Made by a program: the position numbers and the translations under genes. The notes under the pieces were generated by a model. The model saw only the letters and a program-made list of their open reading frames with translations, was not told the DNA's origin and made no database searches. DNA of 64,000 bases from Arthrobacter sp. B3I9 (GTDB lineage: Bacteria > Actinomycetota > Actinomycetes > Actinomycetales > Micrococcaceae), in assembly GCF_030816935.1 (NCBI RefSeq), contig NZ_JAUSYO010000001.1, forward strand, positions 1,054,001-1,118,000, given 5' to 3'. Positions 43,656-52,546 of the stretch are shown one piece after another (the first letter of the stretch is position 1; the number at the start of each line of letters is the position of its first letter).

Positions 43656-43667
43656 CCGGCCGGTCCA

Positions 43668-44270
43668 CTACTCCGTCGCCGAAAACCGCCGCGTCAGCCA
43701 CGACACCGGCACCAGCAGCAGCCACACGAACGGCGTCAGGGCATTGAGGGCGAAGGCCGCCGGAATGGACACCAGGAAAACCGAGGCGCCGGCCACCCGG
43801 GCGTTGAGCACCTTCTGGTACCGGCGTGCGGCCGTCTCCCGGTCCATCAGGCCGGCGTGCTTCGCGTACCCCCAGATCGACGCCATGGTCAGGTAGACGG
43901 CCGCGATGTTGGCCGCGTAAAGAACGCTCGGCCAAGGGGTGGGGTCATCACCGTACTCGCTGAGCACCGACGTCGGGCCAGGCAGCATTGCGATGAAGAA
44001 CAAGAGGGCGAAATTCAGCCGGCCCAGGTTCGTGTTGAAGCGCAGAATCCCCTCGAAGTCGGCGTGGTGGTGCATCCAGGTCCTGGCGATGATGAGGAAG
44101 GACAACGCGTACGCGAGCAGCTGCGGCAGCGCCGCCACCAGGGCATCGTCCAGCTCCTCCGCGTGGAGGCCGGTGGGCAGCTTCAGGTCCAGCGCCAGGA
44201 GCGTCAGCGCGATCGCAAAGACCGCATCGCTGAAGAACACCATCCGGTCCAGGGAGGTACCGGAATCCAT
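43668..44270 (-). CDS. TMEM175 family (DUF1211) putative potassium channel
   Basis: A 200-residue membrane protein with about six hydrophobic segments and the pore-helix signature FFSDAVFAIALTLLALDL in the first one, as in bacterial TMEM175 channels. GGAGG precedes ATG 44270. The gene converges with the ABC operon, 12 bp apart. Confidence 0.88.
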   Translation of the reverse strand: MDSGTSLDRMVFFSDAVFAIALTLLALDLKLPTGLHAEELDDALVAALPQLLAYALSFLIIARTWMHHHADFEGILRFNTNLGRLNFALLFFIAMLPGPTSVLSEYGDDPTPWPSVLYAANIAAVYLTMASIWGYAKHAGLMDRETAARRYQKVLNARVAGASVFLVSIPAAFALNALTPFVWLLLVPVSWLTRRFSATE

Positions 44271-44479
44271 CGTGAGCCACCTCCGGTCGTCGGGGAGGAA
44301 GAGGTGTAGCAACGGGAGTAGCCATAGGTTACACGCCCGCAGGGGCCTGAGGCGATGGCTTCCTCCTCGGGCTCCGGCGCCGGGCCCGCCTCCGGGAATT
44401 GCCCGCCGGCCGTGGGTAGAATCGAGGCCTGAACATCGCAATACCAAGGCGCTGAACAGCGTTGGAATATGGAGATTTC

Positions 44480-45295
44480 ATGTCACGATGGCTCGAAGTC
44501 GGTCCGGACAACTACGTCCTGACAACGCAAGGATCCCTGCTCAATACGGGCCTGGTGATCGGCACGGAACGCGCCATGGTGATCGACACCGGCGGCGGCC
44601 CCAGGCAGGGACGCGAAATCCTGGCCGCCGTCCGGGAAAAGACCGATCGCCCCCTGGTGGTCGTCAACACCCACGCGCACTACGACCACTTTTTCGGCAA
44701 CGCCGTTTTTGCTGACGACGGCGTCACAGAGTTCTGGGCGCACGAGAACTGCGCCGCCGAGATTGAAGAAAGCGGGGACAACCAGCGCCGTGCCGTCGCT
44801 GCCGAGGAGCCGGAGATGGCCGCCGGCGAAGGCGCCGACGTCGAACTGGTGGTTCCCAATGTGATCGTGAAGGACCAGCCGGTCCTGGTGGATCTCGGCG
44901 GCCAGACCGTCACTTTGTTCTACCTGGGCCGCGGCCACACCGACGGTGACCTTCTTGTTGGGACAGCCACAACGCTGTTCGTCGGTGACCTCGTGGAACA
45001 GGGCTCGCACCCCTCATTTGAGGACTCGTTTCCTGAGGAATGGGCGGGCGCGCTCCGGCAACTGTCAGCGCTGCGCCACCGGTACGAATTCCTGATCCCG
45101 GGCCATGGCGAGCCCTGCGGCGATCAGTTCGTCAAGACCATGGCCAACACCATGAGTACAGCGGTGCGGCAGGCGGTCCAGGCAACCCGGGAAACCCCCG
45201 ATGACGCCACCAAGGCCATCCCGATCCTTCCTTACGGCCCTGAGCAGTCACGATGGTTCATCAAGCGGCTGCGGGAGACCCGGGCGCACCACTGA
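44480..45295 (+). CDS. MBL-fold metallo-hydrolase
   Basis: A 271-residue metallo-beta-lactamase-fold protein. The metal motif is NTHAHYDHFFGN (HxHxDH), with further ligands in GRGHTDGDLLV, FVGDLVEQGSHPS and IPGHGEP. Sequence alone does not name the substrate; glyoxalase-II-like and quorum-quenching lactonase-like proteins share this layout. GGAG lies 5-6 nt before ATG 44480. Confidence 0.88.
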   Translation: MSRWLEVGPDNYVLTTQGSLLNTGLVIGTERAMVIDTGGGPRQGREILAAVREKTDRPLVVVNTHAHYDHFFGNAVFADDGVTEFWAHENCAAEIEESGDNQRRAVAAEEPEMAAGEGADVELVVPNVIVKDQPVLVDLGGQTVTLFYLGRGHTDGDLLVGTATTLFVGDLVEQGSHPSFEDSFPEEWAGALRQLSALRHRYEFLIPGHGEPCGDQFVKTMANTMSTAVRQAVQATRETPDDATKAIPILPYGPEQSRWFIKRLRETRAHH

Positions 45296-45412
45296 CGCAC
45301 GAAACCCTCCGGATGATAAGGCTGCTCACTTTCCTCGCCTAGACTTGCCCTTTGAACGACGTCAAACAAGCGCCGCAGCGTGCCCCGCTGTGAGTCCTGG
45401 GAGAAATCAAAG

Positions 45413-46741
45413 ATGCCCGAATCGGTGGAAGACCATACCGCTGCCACTAATGACAACCCAGGGCAGCCTGGAACCCGCCGCCGGCGAGACTTGCGCCGAG
45501 CCGACGGCGAAGATGCTGCCCGGACAGGAACCATGCCGGTCGTCAATCCCCGCACCAGCTCCCCCGAACCCTTTCCGCCGAAGCGCCGCAGTTCATGGGC
45601 CGAAGCGGCAGAAGCCGCCGACGAACGCAATGCGTCTCCGGGCACCGGCTCCGTGCCCGTGATGGTGGCCGCAGCACCAGCCGCAACCGCGGCGCCAGGC
45701 GAAGGTCCGGCGCCGTTGCCGCCGGCACCCGAGACGGCGCCCGCCGTTCCCGCCCGGCCGGGCCGCTCCACCCGCACGGCCAGCCGGTCCGCTGCCCTGG
45801 CGGCGGGGCCGGCGCCGGACTTCATCAGCTCGCCCGGGCTCTTCGTCCGCGAGCAGAAGCCGAAGCCTGTCGGCGGCTTCCGCGGTGCCCTGTACCAGAT
45901 GACCGGCGGCGGGATCAATCTTGGTCCGAGCGCACGCCAGCGCGAAGAGGACGAACTTGCCCGGCGCATCTCCCGGCAGCTTCAGGGCAGCTACAACACC
46001 GCCGTCCTGAGCCTCAAGGGCGGTATCGGCAAGACCTCGACCACCGTCGGCGTCGGACTGACCCTGGCGGAATTCCGCGGGGATCCGCCCTGTGCGATCG
46101 ATGCGAACCCGGACTCCGGTGACCTCGTCGAACGCGCCTTGGGCGAAGGCATCTACCAGCAGCAGAGCCCGCGCACCATCACGGACCTGCTCCGCAACAT
46201 CGAGTCGGTCGACTCCCTCACCGCCCTGGCCCGGTACATGCACCACGCGGGCAGGCTCCACCTGATCGCGGGGGAACAGGACCCCGAGGTTTCCGACTCG
46301 CTGACCGCCGAGGAGTACCTGCGGATCCGCAAACTCGTCTCCGGCTACTACTCGGTGGCCCTCACGGACTGCGGCACGGGCGTGACCCACAATGCCATGA
46401 AAGGCATCCTGCAGTCCGCGGACAACCTCATCATTGCCGCCGGCTATGCCGTCAGCGGCGCCAAGCGGGCGCGCAGCACGCTGCACTGGCTGGCCAGCCA
46501 CGGCTACGAGGAACTGGCGCGCAACGCCGTCGTGGTCATCACGGACAAGGACGAGGTCTCCTCCCGGGTGGACAAGGACGCGATCGAGGACCACCTGTCC
46601 GGAATCTGCCGCCAGCTCATCGCCGTCCCGCACGACCGCGGGGTGGCCGACGGCGACCTCGTCACCCTGGATGTGCTCCGGCCGGAAACGCGGCGCGCCT
46701 ACCGGGAAATCGCCGCGGCGATCGTCGACGGCTACGTCTAG
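45413..46741 (+). CDS. MinD/ParA-like ATPase with long disordered N-terminus (EspI-like)
   Basis: A 442-residue protein. The first ~190 residues are Pro/Ala/Arg-rich without fold, then a MinD-type P-loop ATPase: LSLKGGIGKTSTTVGVGLTL (deviant Walker A), CAIDANPDSGDLVERAL and YYSVALTDCGTGVTHNAM. Such Pro-rich MinD proteins (for example EspI) are common in actinobacteria, often beside type VII secretion genes, but none are seen here. The partner and role are unknown. Confidence 0.85.
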   Translation: MPESVEDHTAATNDNPGQPGTRRRRDLRRADGEDAARTGTMPVVNPRTSSPEPFPPKRRSSWAEAAEAADERNASPGTGSVPVMVAAAPAATAAPGEGPAPLPPAPETAPAVPARPGRSTRTASRSAALAAGPAPDFISSPGLFVREQKPKPVGGFRGALYQMTGGGINLGPSARQREEDELARRISRQLQGSYNTAVLSLKGGIGKTSTTVGVGLTLAEFRGDPPCAIDANPDSGDLVERALGEGIYQQQSPRTITDLLRNIESVDSLTALARYMHHAGRLHLIAGEQDPEVSDSLTAEEYLRIRKLVSGYYSVALTDCGTGVTHNAMKGILQSADNLIIAAGYAVSGAKRARSTLHWLASHGYEELARNAVVVITDKDEVSSRVDKDAIEDHLSGICRQLIAVPHDRGVADGDLVTLDVLRPETRRAYREIAAAIVDGYV

Positions 46742-46799
46742 CCCTGCGGGGCTGTCCCGGCACAGCGGTCCCGGACGAGGGACCGGTTACCATTTAGGG

Positions 46800-47537
46800 A
46801 TGACAAACAACTACGCCGCGGACGAGGCAGTCCTGCAACTGCAGGACTTCCTCCTGGGTACCGGGACGGTTGAGGATTTCCTCAACCGTCTAGCGGAGTT
46901 CTCGGCGGAGACTCTGAGCCGGTCCGTCGGGGCCGACATCGAATGCGGTGTGACGCTGCAGCGCCGCAAACGGTCCGCGACGGTGGCGGGCAGCAGCGAG
47001 CGGGCACTCATGCTCGACCGGATCGAGCACGCCGTCGGTGACGGTCCCTGCATCCAGGCGCTGCGGACCAAAAAGGTGGTGGTGCTGGCCGACGTTGCGA
47101 CGGATCCCCGCTGGCCGGTCTATCAGGCCGAACTCGCGGCCGCGGGATGCCACAGCACCTTGGGTGTACCGCTTGAAATAGGCGAGGATGCGTCTGCCGC
47201 TTTGAACTTTTTCGCCGCACACGCAGACACCTTCACCGAAGACAGTATCCAGGAAGCCGCAGGCTTCGCTGATCTCGCGGGACGGTCACTGCAGCTCGCG
47301 GTCCGGATCGGCACGGCACAGACCCGGGCCGAGGACCTGCAGGCCGCCATGGAAAACCGTACTTCGATCGACCTGGCCTGCGGCGTCGTGATGGCCCAGA
47401 ACCGCTGTTCCCAGGAGGAGGCGATGCATATCCTCACCAGGGTCTCCAGCCACCGTAACCAGAAGCTCCGGGACGTTGCCGCCGATGTCCTCCGGAACCT
47501 CACCAAGGTTGAGGTCCGAACCCACTTCGAGGCCTGA
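46800..47537 (+). CDS. GAF and ANTAR domain-containing regulator
   Basis: A 245-residue protein: a GAF-type sensor (residues ~15-170: GDGPCIQALRTKKVVVLADV, HSTLGVPLEIGEDASAALNFF) and a C-terminal ANTAR RNA-binding domain (ENRTSIDLACGVVMAQNRC, SQEEAMHILTRVSSHRNQKL). ANTAR proteins act as antiterminators on two-hairpin RNAs; no target is obvious beside it. TACCAT (46788-46793) lies 6 nt before the ATG, so it may be leaderless. Confidence 0.92.
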   Translation: MTNNYAADEAVLQLQDFLLGTGTVEDFLNRLAEFSAETLSRSVGADIECGVTLQRRKRSATVAGSSERALMLDRIEHAVGDGPCIQALRTKKVVVLADVATDPRWPVYQAELAAAGCHSTLGVPLEIGEDASAALNFFAAHADTFTEDSIQEAAGFADLAGRSLQLAVRIGTAQTRAEDLQAAMENRTSIDLACGVVMAQNRCSQEEAMHILTRVSSHRNQKLRDVAADVLRNLTKVEVRTHFEA

Positions 47538-47597
47538 GAGCGTCCGGCGGCGGGCCGCCGCGCGTCGGCCTATGCCGTCAGACCTAGGATGAAGGGG

Positions 47598-48812
47598 ATG
47601 ACCACCACACGCCCCGCCGCGTTCAGCCTCCGCAGCATTGCGGTTCCCGCCTTTGGCCCGGCCCTGCTTTTCAGTGTCGGGGAAGGCTTGATCCTTCCCG
47701 TCGTAGCGCTGTCCGCCCGGGATCTTGGCGCCTCCGTTGCCGTGGCCGCGCTGACCGTCACCCTGATCGGGCTGGGATCCTGGTTCTTCAACCTGCCGGC
47801 ATCGCTCATCACTCTCAGGTTCGGGGAACGCTGGGCGATTGTGGGCGCAGCAGCCGCAAGCGCCGTCGCCCTGGCGGCCGCGGCCCTGTCCGCGTCACTG
47901 CCTGGAGGGCTCTGGCTGCTCGCCGCGGCGATGCTCGTGGTGGGGATGGCCGCCAGTGTCTTCAGCCTGGCCCGGCAGAAGTACCTCACTGAGGCCGTCC
48001 CGGTGGTTCTCCGGGCCCGGGCGCTGTCCACTCTCGGCGGCGTGAACCGGATCGGCATCTTCATCGGCCCGTTCATCGGCGCGGCGGTGATGCAGTTCGG
48101 CGGTATTCCGGGCGCCTACTGGGCCGGCGTCGTGGCCATGGCCGCCGCGGCAGCGCTGTCGGTGACCATTCCGGACCTCGTGGCAAAGCCCGTACCGTCC
48201 GACGGCGCGCCGCCGGAGCGGGCCACGATGCGCGGGATTGCTGCGTCCCATGCCGGGGTCTTCCTGACCCTCGGGATGGGCGTAATGCTGCTCAGTGCCC
48301 TGCGCGCCTCCCGCCAGGTCGTGATCCCGCTCTGGGCCGACCACCTGGGCATGGACGCGACCCAGGCTTCCCTCATCTACGGCCTCTCCGGTGCGATCGA
48401 CATGCTGGTGTTCTATCCGGCCGGCAAACTGATGGACCGCAAGGGCCGGCAATGGGTCGCCGTCCCCTCGACCCTCATCATGGGCACGGCGATGCTGGTG
48501 ATCCCGCTCAGCACCGGCTTTGTCGGCTTGCTCCTCGCCGCGCTTCTGATCGGCTTCGGCAACGGCATCAGTTCCGGCCTGATCATGACCCTCGGGGCGG
48601 ACTTCTCACCGGACAACGGACGCGGGCAGTTCCTCGGCATCTGGCGTTTTTTGGCCGACACCGGTTCCACGGGCGGCCCCGTGCTGCTCTCGGCAGTCAC
48701 TGCCGCAGCGTCGCTCGGTCCCGGCGTGGCGGCCACCGGCGTGCTTGGCTTCGCTGCCGCCGCTGTTTTCGGCATCACAATTCCGCGACTGAAGCACCGG
48801 CGGAACTACTGA
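47598..48812 (+). CDS. MFS transporter
   Basis: A 404-residue protein with about twelve hydrophobic segments and MFS features (RFGERWAIVGAAAASAVALA, the A-motif-like GKLMDRKGRQWVAV between segments 8 and 9). The fold is that of drug/metabolite antiporters; no substrate can be named. TAGGAT at 47585-47590 is 7 nt before ATG 47598. A GC-rich hairpin (47545-47560) lies between the ANTAR gene and this one. Confidence 0.9.
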   Translation: MTTTRPAAFSLRSIAVPAFGPALLFSVGEGLILPVVALSARDLGASVAVAALTVTLIGLGSWFFNLPASLITLRFGERWAIVGAAAASAVALAAAALSASLPGGLWLLAAAMLVVGMAASVFSLARQKYLTEAVPVVLRARALSTLGGVNRIGIFIGPFIGAAVMQFGGIPGAYWAGVVAMAAAAALSVTIPDLVAKPVPSDGAPPERATMRGIAASHAGVFLTLGMGVMLLSALRASRQVVIPLWADHLGMDATQASLIYGLSGAIDMLVFYPAGKLMDRKGRQWVAVPSTLIMGTAMLVIPLSTGFVGLLLAALLIGFGNGISSGLIMTLGADFSPDNGRGQFLGIWRFLADTGSTGGPVLLSAVTAAASLGPGVAATGVLGFAAAAVFGITIPRLKHRRNY

Positions 48813-48914
48813 AGACGCGGATTGCGGCATCAGGACAGAATACGGGCCGGTTGGCGGCGACGCTGGCCTGGGGCGCAGGAACGCGCCAGCTGATGTGCCG
48901 CTCACCGGGCCGCC

Positions 48915-50132
48915 CTAGTGATTGCGCGTCGCACCGGCCGCATCGGCGATCGCCGCCCCGAATAACGGCAGGCTGCGCCGGATCATGTCATCGCTTGCCG
49001 TCAGTGAGATGCGGAAAAACCCGGGGGTTTCGAACAGCGTGCCGGGCAACACGAACACCCCGTGCCGGGCGAGGACGGCAGTGAAGGCCTCGTCGTCGCC
49101 GGCAGGAGCGTGGACGAAGAGGTAGAAGGCGCCCTCGGGACGGTGCACCCGGTATCCCCTCTCCGTCAGCGCTTCCACCAGAAGATCGCGCCTGCGCTGG
49201 AGTTGCCCGACGTCGATGGAGAACTGCTCCAGCCGGGGCAGCGCATACTGCATCACGGCGTTCGGATAGATCCAGCCCATCGCCATCTGGAGCGTCGTAA
49301 GGGCCTCGCGCATCGCTCCGCGTTCAGGCATCGTCGGAGGCAGAGCCAGGTAACCGATACGTTGCCCAGGTGCCAGATGTGTCTTGCCGTAGGAATAGGC
49401 GAGAAGAGTATGCGGATAGTATTCCGCCGGGCTGTGGAACCTGGCGCCGTCATAGACAATCCTGTTGTAGGCCTCGTCCGAGAGCAGGTAGATCCGCCGC
49501 GCGTTACGGCGGCTAGCCTGCTCGAGCAGCTCGGCGAGGTCCTGCAGCAGGGAGGGTGGGTAGATCCTGCCGGTCGGATTGTTCGGCGTGTTGACCACCA
49601 CCACGCGCGTCCGGGGCGTGAGGGCCGCCGAGATGGCCGCCAAGTCGAGATCGAACGTCTCGGGGTTGCACCGCACTTTTACCGGGACCAGGCCGGCCTC
49701 GATCACAAGCGGTTCATAAAAAAACCACGGCGGCAGAGTGAAGATGACCTCGTCACCGGGGTCCGCGACGGCCTTCAGCGCCAACGGGATGGCCGTGAAG
49801 CCGCCGGTGGTGAGGTGCACATCGGCGGGTTCGAAGGGGATTCCCAACAGATCCCGCAGGGAGCCTGCCGCCGCGGTCCGCGCCTCAGGCTCGTTCGACT
49901 TGTACCCGAACCATCCCTCGTCACGGGGAGTGAGTGCGTCCCTGAGCGCCTGTACGTAGGCCGGCTGCGGCATCTCATGGGGGTTGCCGAAGATGAAATC
50001 GCAGATGCCCGGCTCGCGCTGCCGGCGGGAGTACTCGGAGTCGCGGAGGAAGTCATTGATCCGGTGTTGCGAGGGTACGGACGCAAGGGTGGCGGCGCGT
50101 CGTGATACCGGAGATTTCCCAAGATCGCCCAT
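48915..50132 (-). CDS. Class I/II pyridoxal-phosphate aminotransferase
   Basis: A 405-residue fold-type I enzyme: LTTGGFTAIPLALKAVADPGDE (cofactor phosphate region), VVVNTPNNPTGRIYP, LLSDEAYNRIVY (Asp for the pyridine N) and SYGKTHLAPGQRIGY with the Schiff-base Lys. The ending FRISLTASDDMIRRSLP has the substrate-carboxylate Arg. Amino donor and acceptor are unknown. It converges with the MFS gene; the 102-bp gap between them shows no gene. Confidence 0.9.
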   Translation of the reverse strand: MGDLGKSPVSRRAATLASVPSQHRINDFLRDSEYSRRQREPGICDFIFGNPHEMPQPAYVQALRDALTPRDEGWFGYKSNEPEARTAAAGSLRDLLGIPFEPADVHLTTGGFTAIPLALKAVADPGDEVIFTLPPWFFYEPLVIEAGLVPVKVRCNPETFDLDLAAISAALTPRTRVVVVNTPNNPTGRIYPPSLLQDLAELLEQASRRNARRIYLLSDEAYNRIVYDGARFHSPAEYYPHTLLAYSYGKTHLAPGQRIGYLALPPTMPERGAMREALTTLQMAMGWIYPNAVMQYALPRLEQFSIDVGQLQRRRDLLVEALTERGYRVHRPEGAFYLFVHAPAGDDEAFTAVLARHGVFVLPGTLFETPGFFRISLTASDDMIRRSLPLFGAAIADAAGATRNH

Positions 50133-50204
50133 GGCGATAATTCTGGACCCACCCCCTTCCGGTGTAAACGGGTCCGGCGCCTAACCGTCACCGCGACTGA
50201 GGCC

Positions 50205-51101
50205 TCAGCGCCGCGCTGCGCGGCGCCGTCGTGCCGCAAGCCCGAACAGCCACACTCCGAACACCGTCGCGAGGTATCCTGCGATCACTATGAGGGAGGT
50301 TCCGGCCCAAAAGTAATTGGTGGTGCTGCCTTCCTGGCCCGAGCCGGGGGCGATCTTCAGCAGCGAGTAGCCCGCGACGGCGGCCGAGGCGAGCCCTGCC
50401 AGCATCGGCAGGGCGAGCCACAGCCGGGACGCTCCAAAGTGTTCCCCGTACCCGGTCCAGACGTTCCACCGTGGCCCTGTGCGGATAATCAACCAGCCGG
50501 CCGGAAGCATGAACACCCCCACTACGAGGAAGGCAGCCACGACGTCGGCCGGGCGGTGCCACTGGTTGATGAGCGTGGACACCCCGGTGGCGACGGCGAA
50601 GCTGCCGCCGAGGAAACCGACCAGCGGCCGCCAGCGCGGCGAAACCACCAGGAATACGGCCGCGGCGGCGGACGCCGCGAGTGTCGTGTGGCCCGACGGC
50701 AGGGAATTCAGCTCCAGGGTCTCGATCCCGCGGTATGGCCGGACGGGTGCAAGGTCCTTGAGGATCTGGGTGGCAATGTTGGCGCCCACGCAGGCCCCGA
50801 CCGCGATCCCCGCCGCCGTCCAGCGCCGCCGAAGGACGGTGACAAAGAGGACGACGACGGTGGCGATCAGCACGGACGCGGCGGGCAGCCAGTCGAGCAG
50901 TTTGGTCGCCGCTTTGCCCGCAGTGCCGTGGATCGCGACCGCCTCGACGAGCGCCGATTCGTCGATGAACTGCCCGGTGGTCGTGCGGACAAAGAAAAAG
51001 TAGGTGGCCGCCAGGGCGGCGAGGCAGGCAAGCGTGGCGAGGACGAACACGGCTGCAAGGGCCTTGCCGGGCTGGTTTGTGCGTTCCTGACGAAAATCCA
51101 T
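50205..51101 (-). CDS. PAP2 family phosphatase (membrane)
   Basis: A 298-residue membrane protein with the three PAP2 motifs: KDLAPVRPY, SLPSGHTTLAASA and STLINQWHRPADVVAA. Several membrane segments surround them, and two more follow at the C-terminus before an Arg-rich end. It probably removes phosphate from a lipid phosphate such as undecaprenyl or phosphatidyl phosphate. The start at 51101 (MDFRQERTNQ) is chosen because upstream sequence belongs to the divergent GH32 gene. Confidence 0.9.
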   Translation of the reverse strand: MDFRQERTNQPGKALAAVFVLATLACLAALAATYFFFVRTTTGQFIDESALVEAVAIHGTAGKAATKLLDWLPAASVLIATVVVLFVTVLRRRWTAAGIAVGACVGANIATQILKDLAPVRPYRGIETLELNSLPSGHTTLAASAAAAVFLVVSPRWRPLVGFLGGSFAVATGVSTLINQWHRPADVVAAFLVVGVFMLPAGWLIIRTGPRWNVWTGYGEHFGASRLWLALPMLAGLASAAVAGYSLLKIAPGSGQEGSTTNYFWAGTSLIVIAGYLATVFGVWLFGLAARRRRAARR

Positions 51102-51155
51102 CGCTAACAGGTTCCCATAGAACTCTGCGAGGTGCCTGAGGCGTATGGTGTGGCC

Positions 51156-52526
51156 ATGGACACCGTGGTGAATTCCCCGGACCCCGCCTTTCCACGCTTC
51201 CATGCCCGCCCTGCGAAGGGCTGGATCAGCGATCCGTGCGGGCTCACCTACGCCGGCGGCCGCTACCACGTCTTCTTCCAGTTCAACCCGGACTCCGCCC
51301 GCCACTCCGGCATCCGCTGGGGGCACCTGAGCTCCCCGGACCTGGTTCGCTGGGATGAGGAACCGGTTGCGCTCACGCCGCAACCGGGCGGTCCGGACGC
51401 GCTCGGCTGCTGGACCGGAGTGGTGACGGACGACGACGGCGTCCCCACCGCCGTCTATTCCGGCGGCGGGTCCGGGGACGGAAGAGCGCCGGTCCTCCTG
51501 GCGCGGGGCTCCCGGGACCTAACCACGTGGACGCAGGACGGCCACGTTGCGGCGGACATGCCGCCGGACCCCCAGGTGACCGCGGTGCGCGACCCGTTCC
51601 TCTTCCGCTTCCGGGGCCGGCGCTACGCACTCCAAGGCGCAGGACTGGGAACGGGCCGGGCGGCTGTGCTGCTCTACGGCGTGGACGATCCCCGGAACTG
51701 GACATATGAAGGCATCTGGTTCAGCTCCGACCATCCGCTCGCCGCCAAGCATCTGCCTTCGGACATCTGGGAATGCCCCCAGCTGGTCCGCGTACCCGAT
51801 TCCTCCGGGGCGGAAACCTGGCTGCTGATGGCATCGTTATGGCTTTCCGGCGACCTCCACGAACATGCCAACGGAGTGGGCTATCTCCTCGGTTTGGTCG
51901 TCCCCGGCATTGCCGGCCTGCCGGTCTTCACTCCGGAAGCAGGGGGAAGAGCGGACCTGGGCCGGGAGTTCTATGCGCCCCAGATCCTCGCACTGCCCGA
52001 ACGGACCCTGCTCTGGGGCTGGGCCCCGGAAGCGGCGGGCAGCGAAGGGCGGCCGGGCCGCAGCCGGGCGGACACTGATGACGCCGGCTGGGCTGGCATC
52101 CTGACCTTGCCGCGGGAGCTCTCCGTCCACGGCGGCACGCTCGCAGTGGAGCCGGCAGCGGAACTCCAGGCGTACCGCGGCACGCGGCTGTATGCCGGCG
52201 CCGCCGGAACCCTGCCACTGCCCCGGTACGCCGAGGCGCGCGTCACCGGCGGTGAAGGCCGGATCCGGCTTACCCTCCGCTCCACCCGGCACACTGTTGG
52301 TATCCAACGCACAGTAGCCACCCAACGCACTGTGTTGACCGAAGAAGTAGCCGGTGGTGACGAGTTCAGGATCTTCCTCGATGCCTCGATCGTAGAGGCG
52401 TACCGGCACCGCTCAGTACCGACGACCGTTCGTGTGTACCCCGAAGCGGGTGAGGTGTGGCAGCTCGAATTGCCGCACGGGGCGTCCGCCGATGCCTGGG
52501 AACTCCGTCATCCGGAGCCGACGTAG
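51156..52526 (+). CDS. Glycoside hydrolase family 32 (beta-fructosidase-like)
   Basis: A 456-residue GH32 protein without a signal peptide: a five-bladed propeller with nucleophile Asp26 in GWISDPCGL (family consensus WMNDPNG), VRDPFLF with the stabiliser Asp146, and IWECPQL with acid/base Glu206; the C-terminal ~130 residues are the beta-sandwich (FRIFLDASIVEAYRH). Likely activity is hydrolysis of sucrose or fructans in the cytosol. TATGGT (51144-51149) lies 6 nt before the ATG. It stands alone, with no sugar transporter nearby. Confidence 0.9.
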   Translation: MDTVVNSPDPAFPRFHARPAKGWISDPCGLTYAGGRYHVFFQFNPDSARHSGIRWGHLSSPDLVRWDEEPVALTPQPGGPDALGCWTGVVTDDDGVPTAVYSGGGSGDGRAPVLLARGSRDLTTWTQDGHVAADMPPDPQVTAVRDPFLFRFRGRRYALQGAGLGTGRAAVLLYGVDDPRNWTYEGIWFSSDHPLAAKHLPSDIWECPQLVRVPDSSGAETWLLMASLWLSGDLHEHANGVGYLLGLVVPGIAGLPVFTPEAGGRADLGREFYAPQILALPERTLLWGWAPEAAGSEGRPGRSRADTDDAGWAGILTLPRELSVHGGTLAVEPAAELQAYRGTRLYAGAAGTLPLPRYAEARVTGGEGRIRLTLRSTRHTVGIQRTVATQRTVLTEEVAGGDEFRIFLDASIVEAYRHRSVPTTVRVYPEAGEVWQLELPHGASADAWELRHPEPT

Positions 52527-52546
52527 CCGCCCGGTAGAGTGGCAAC

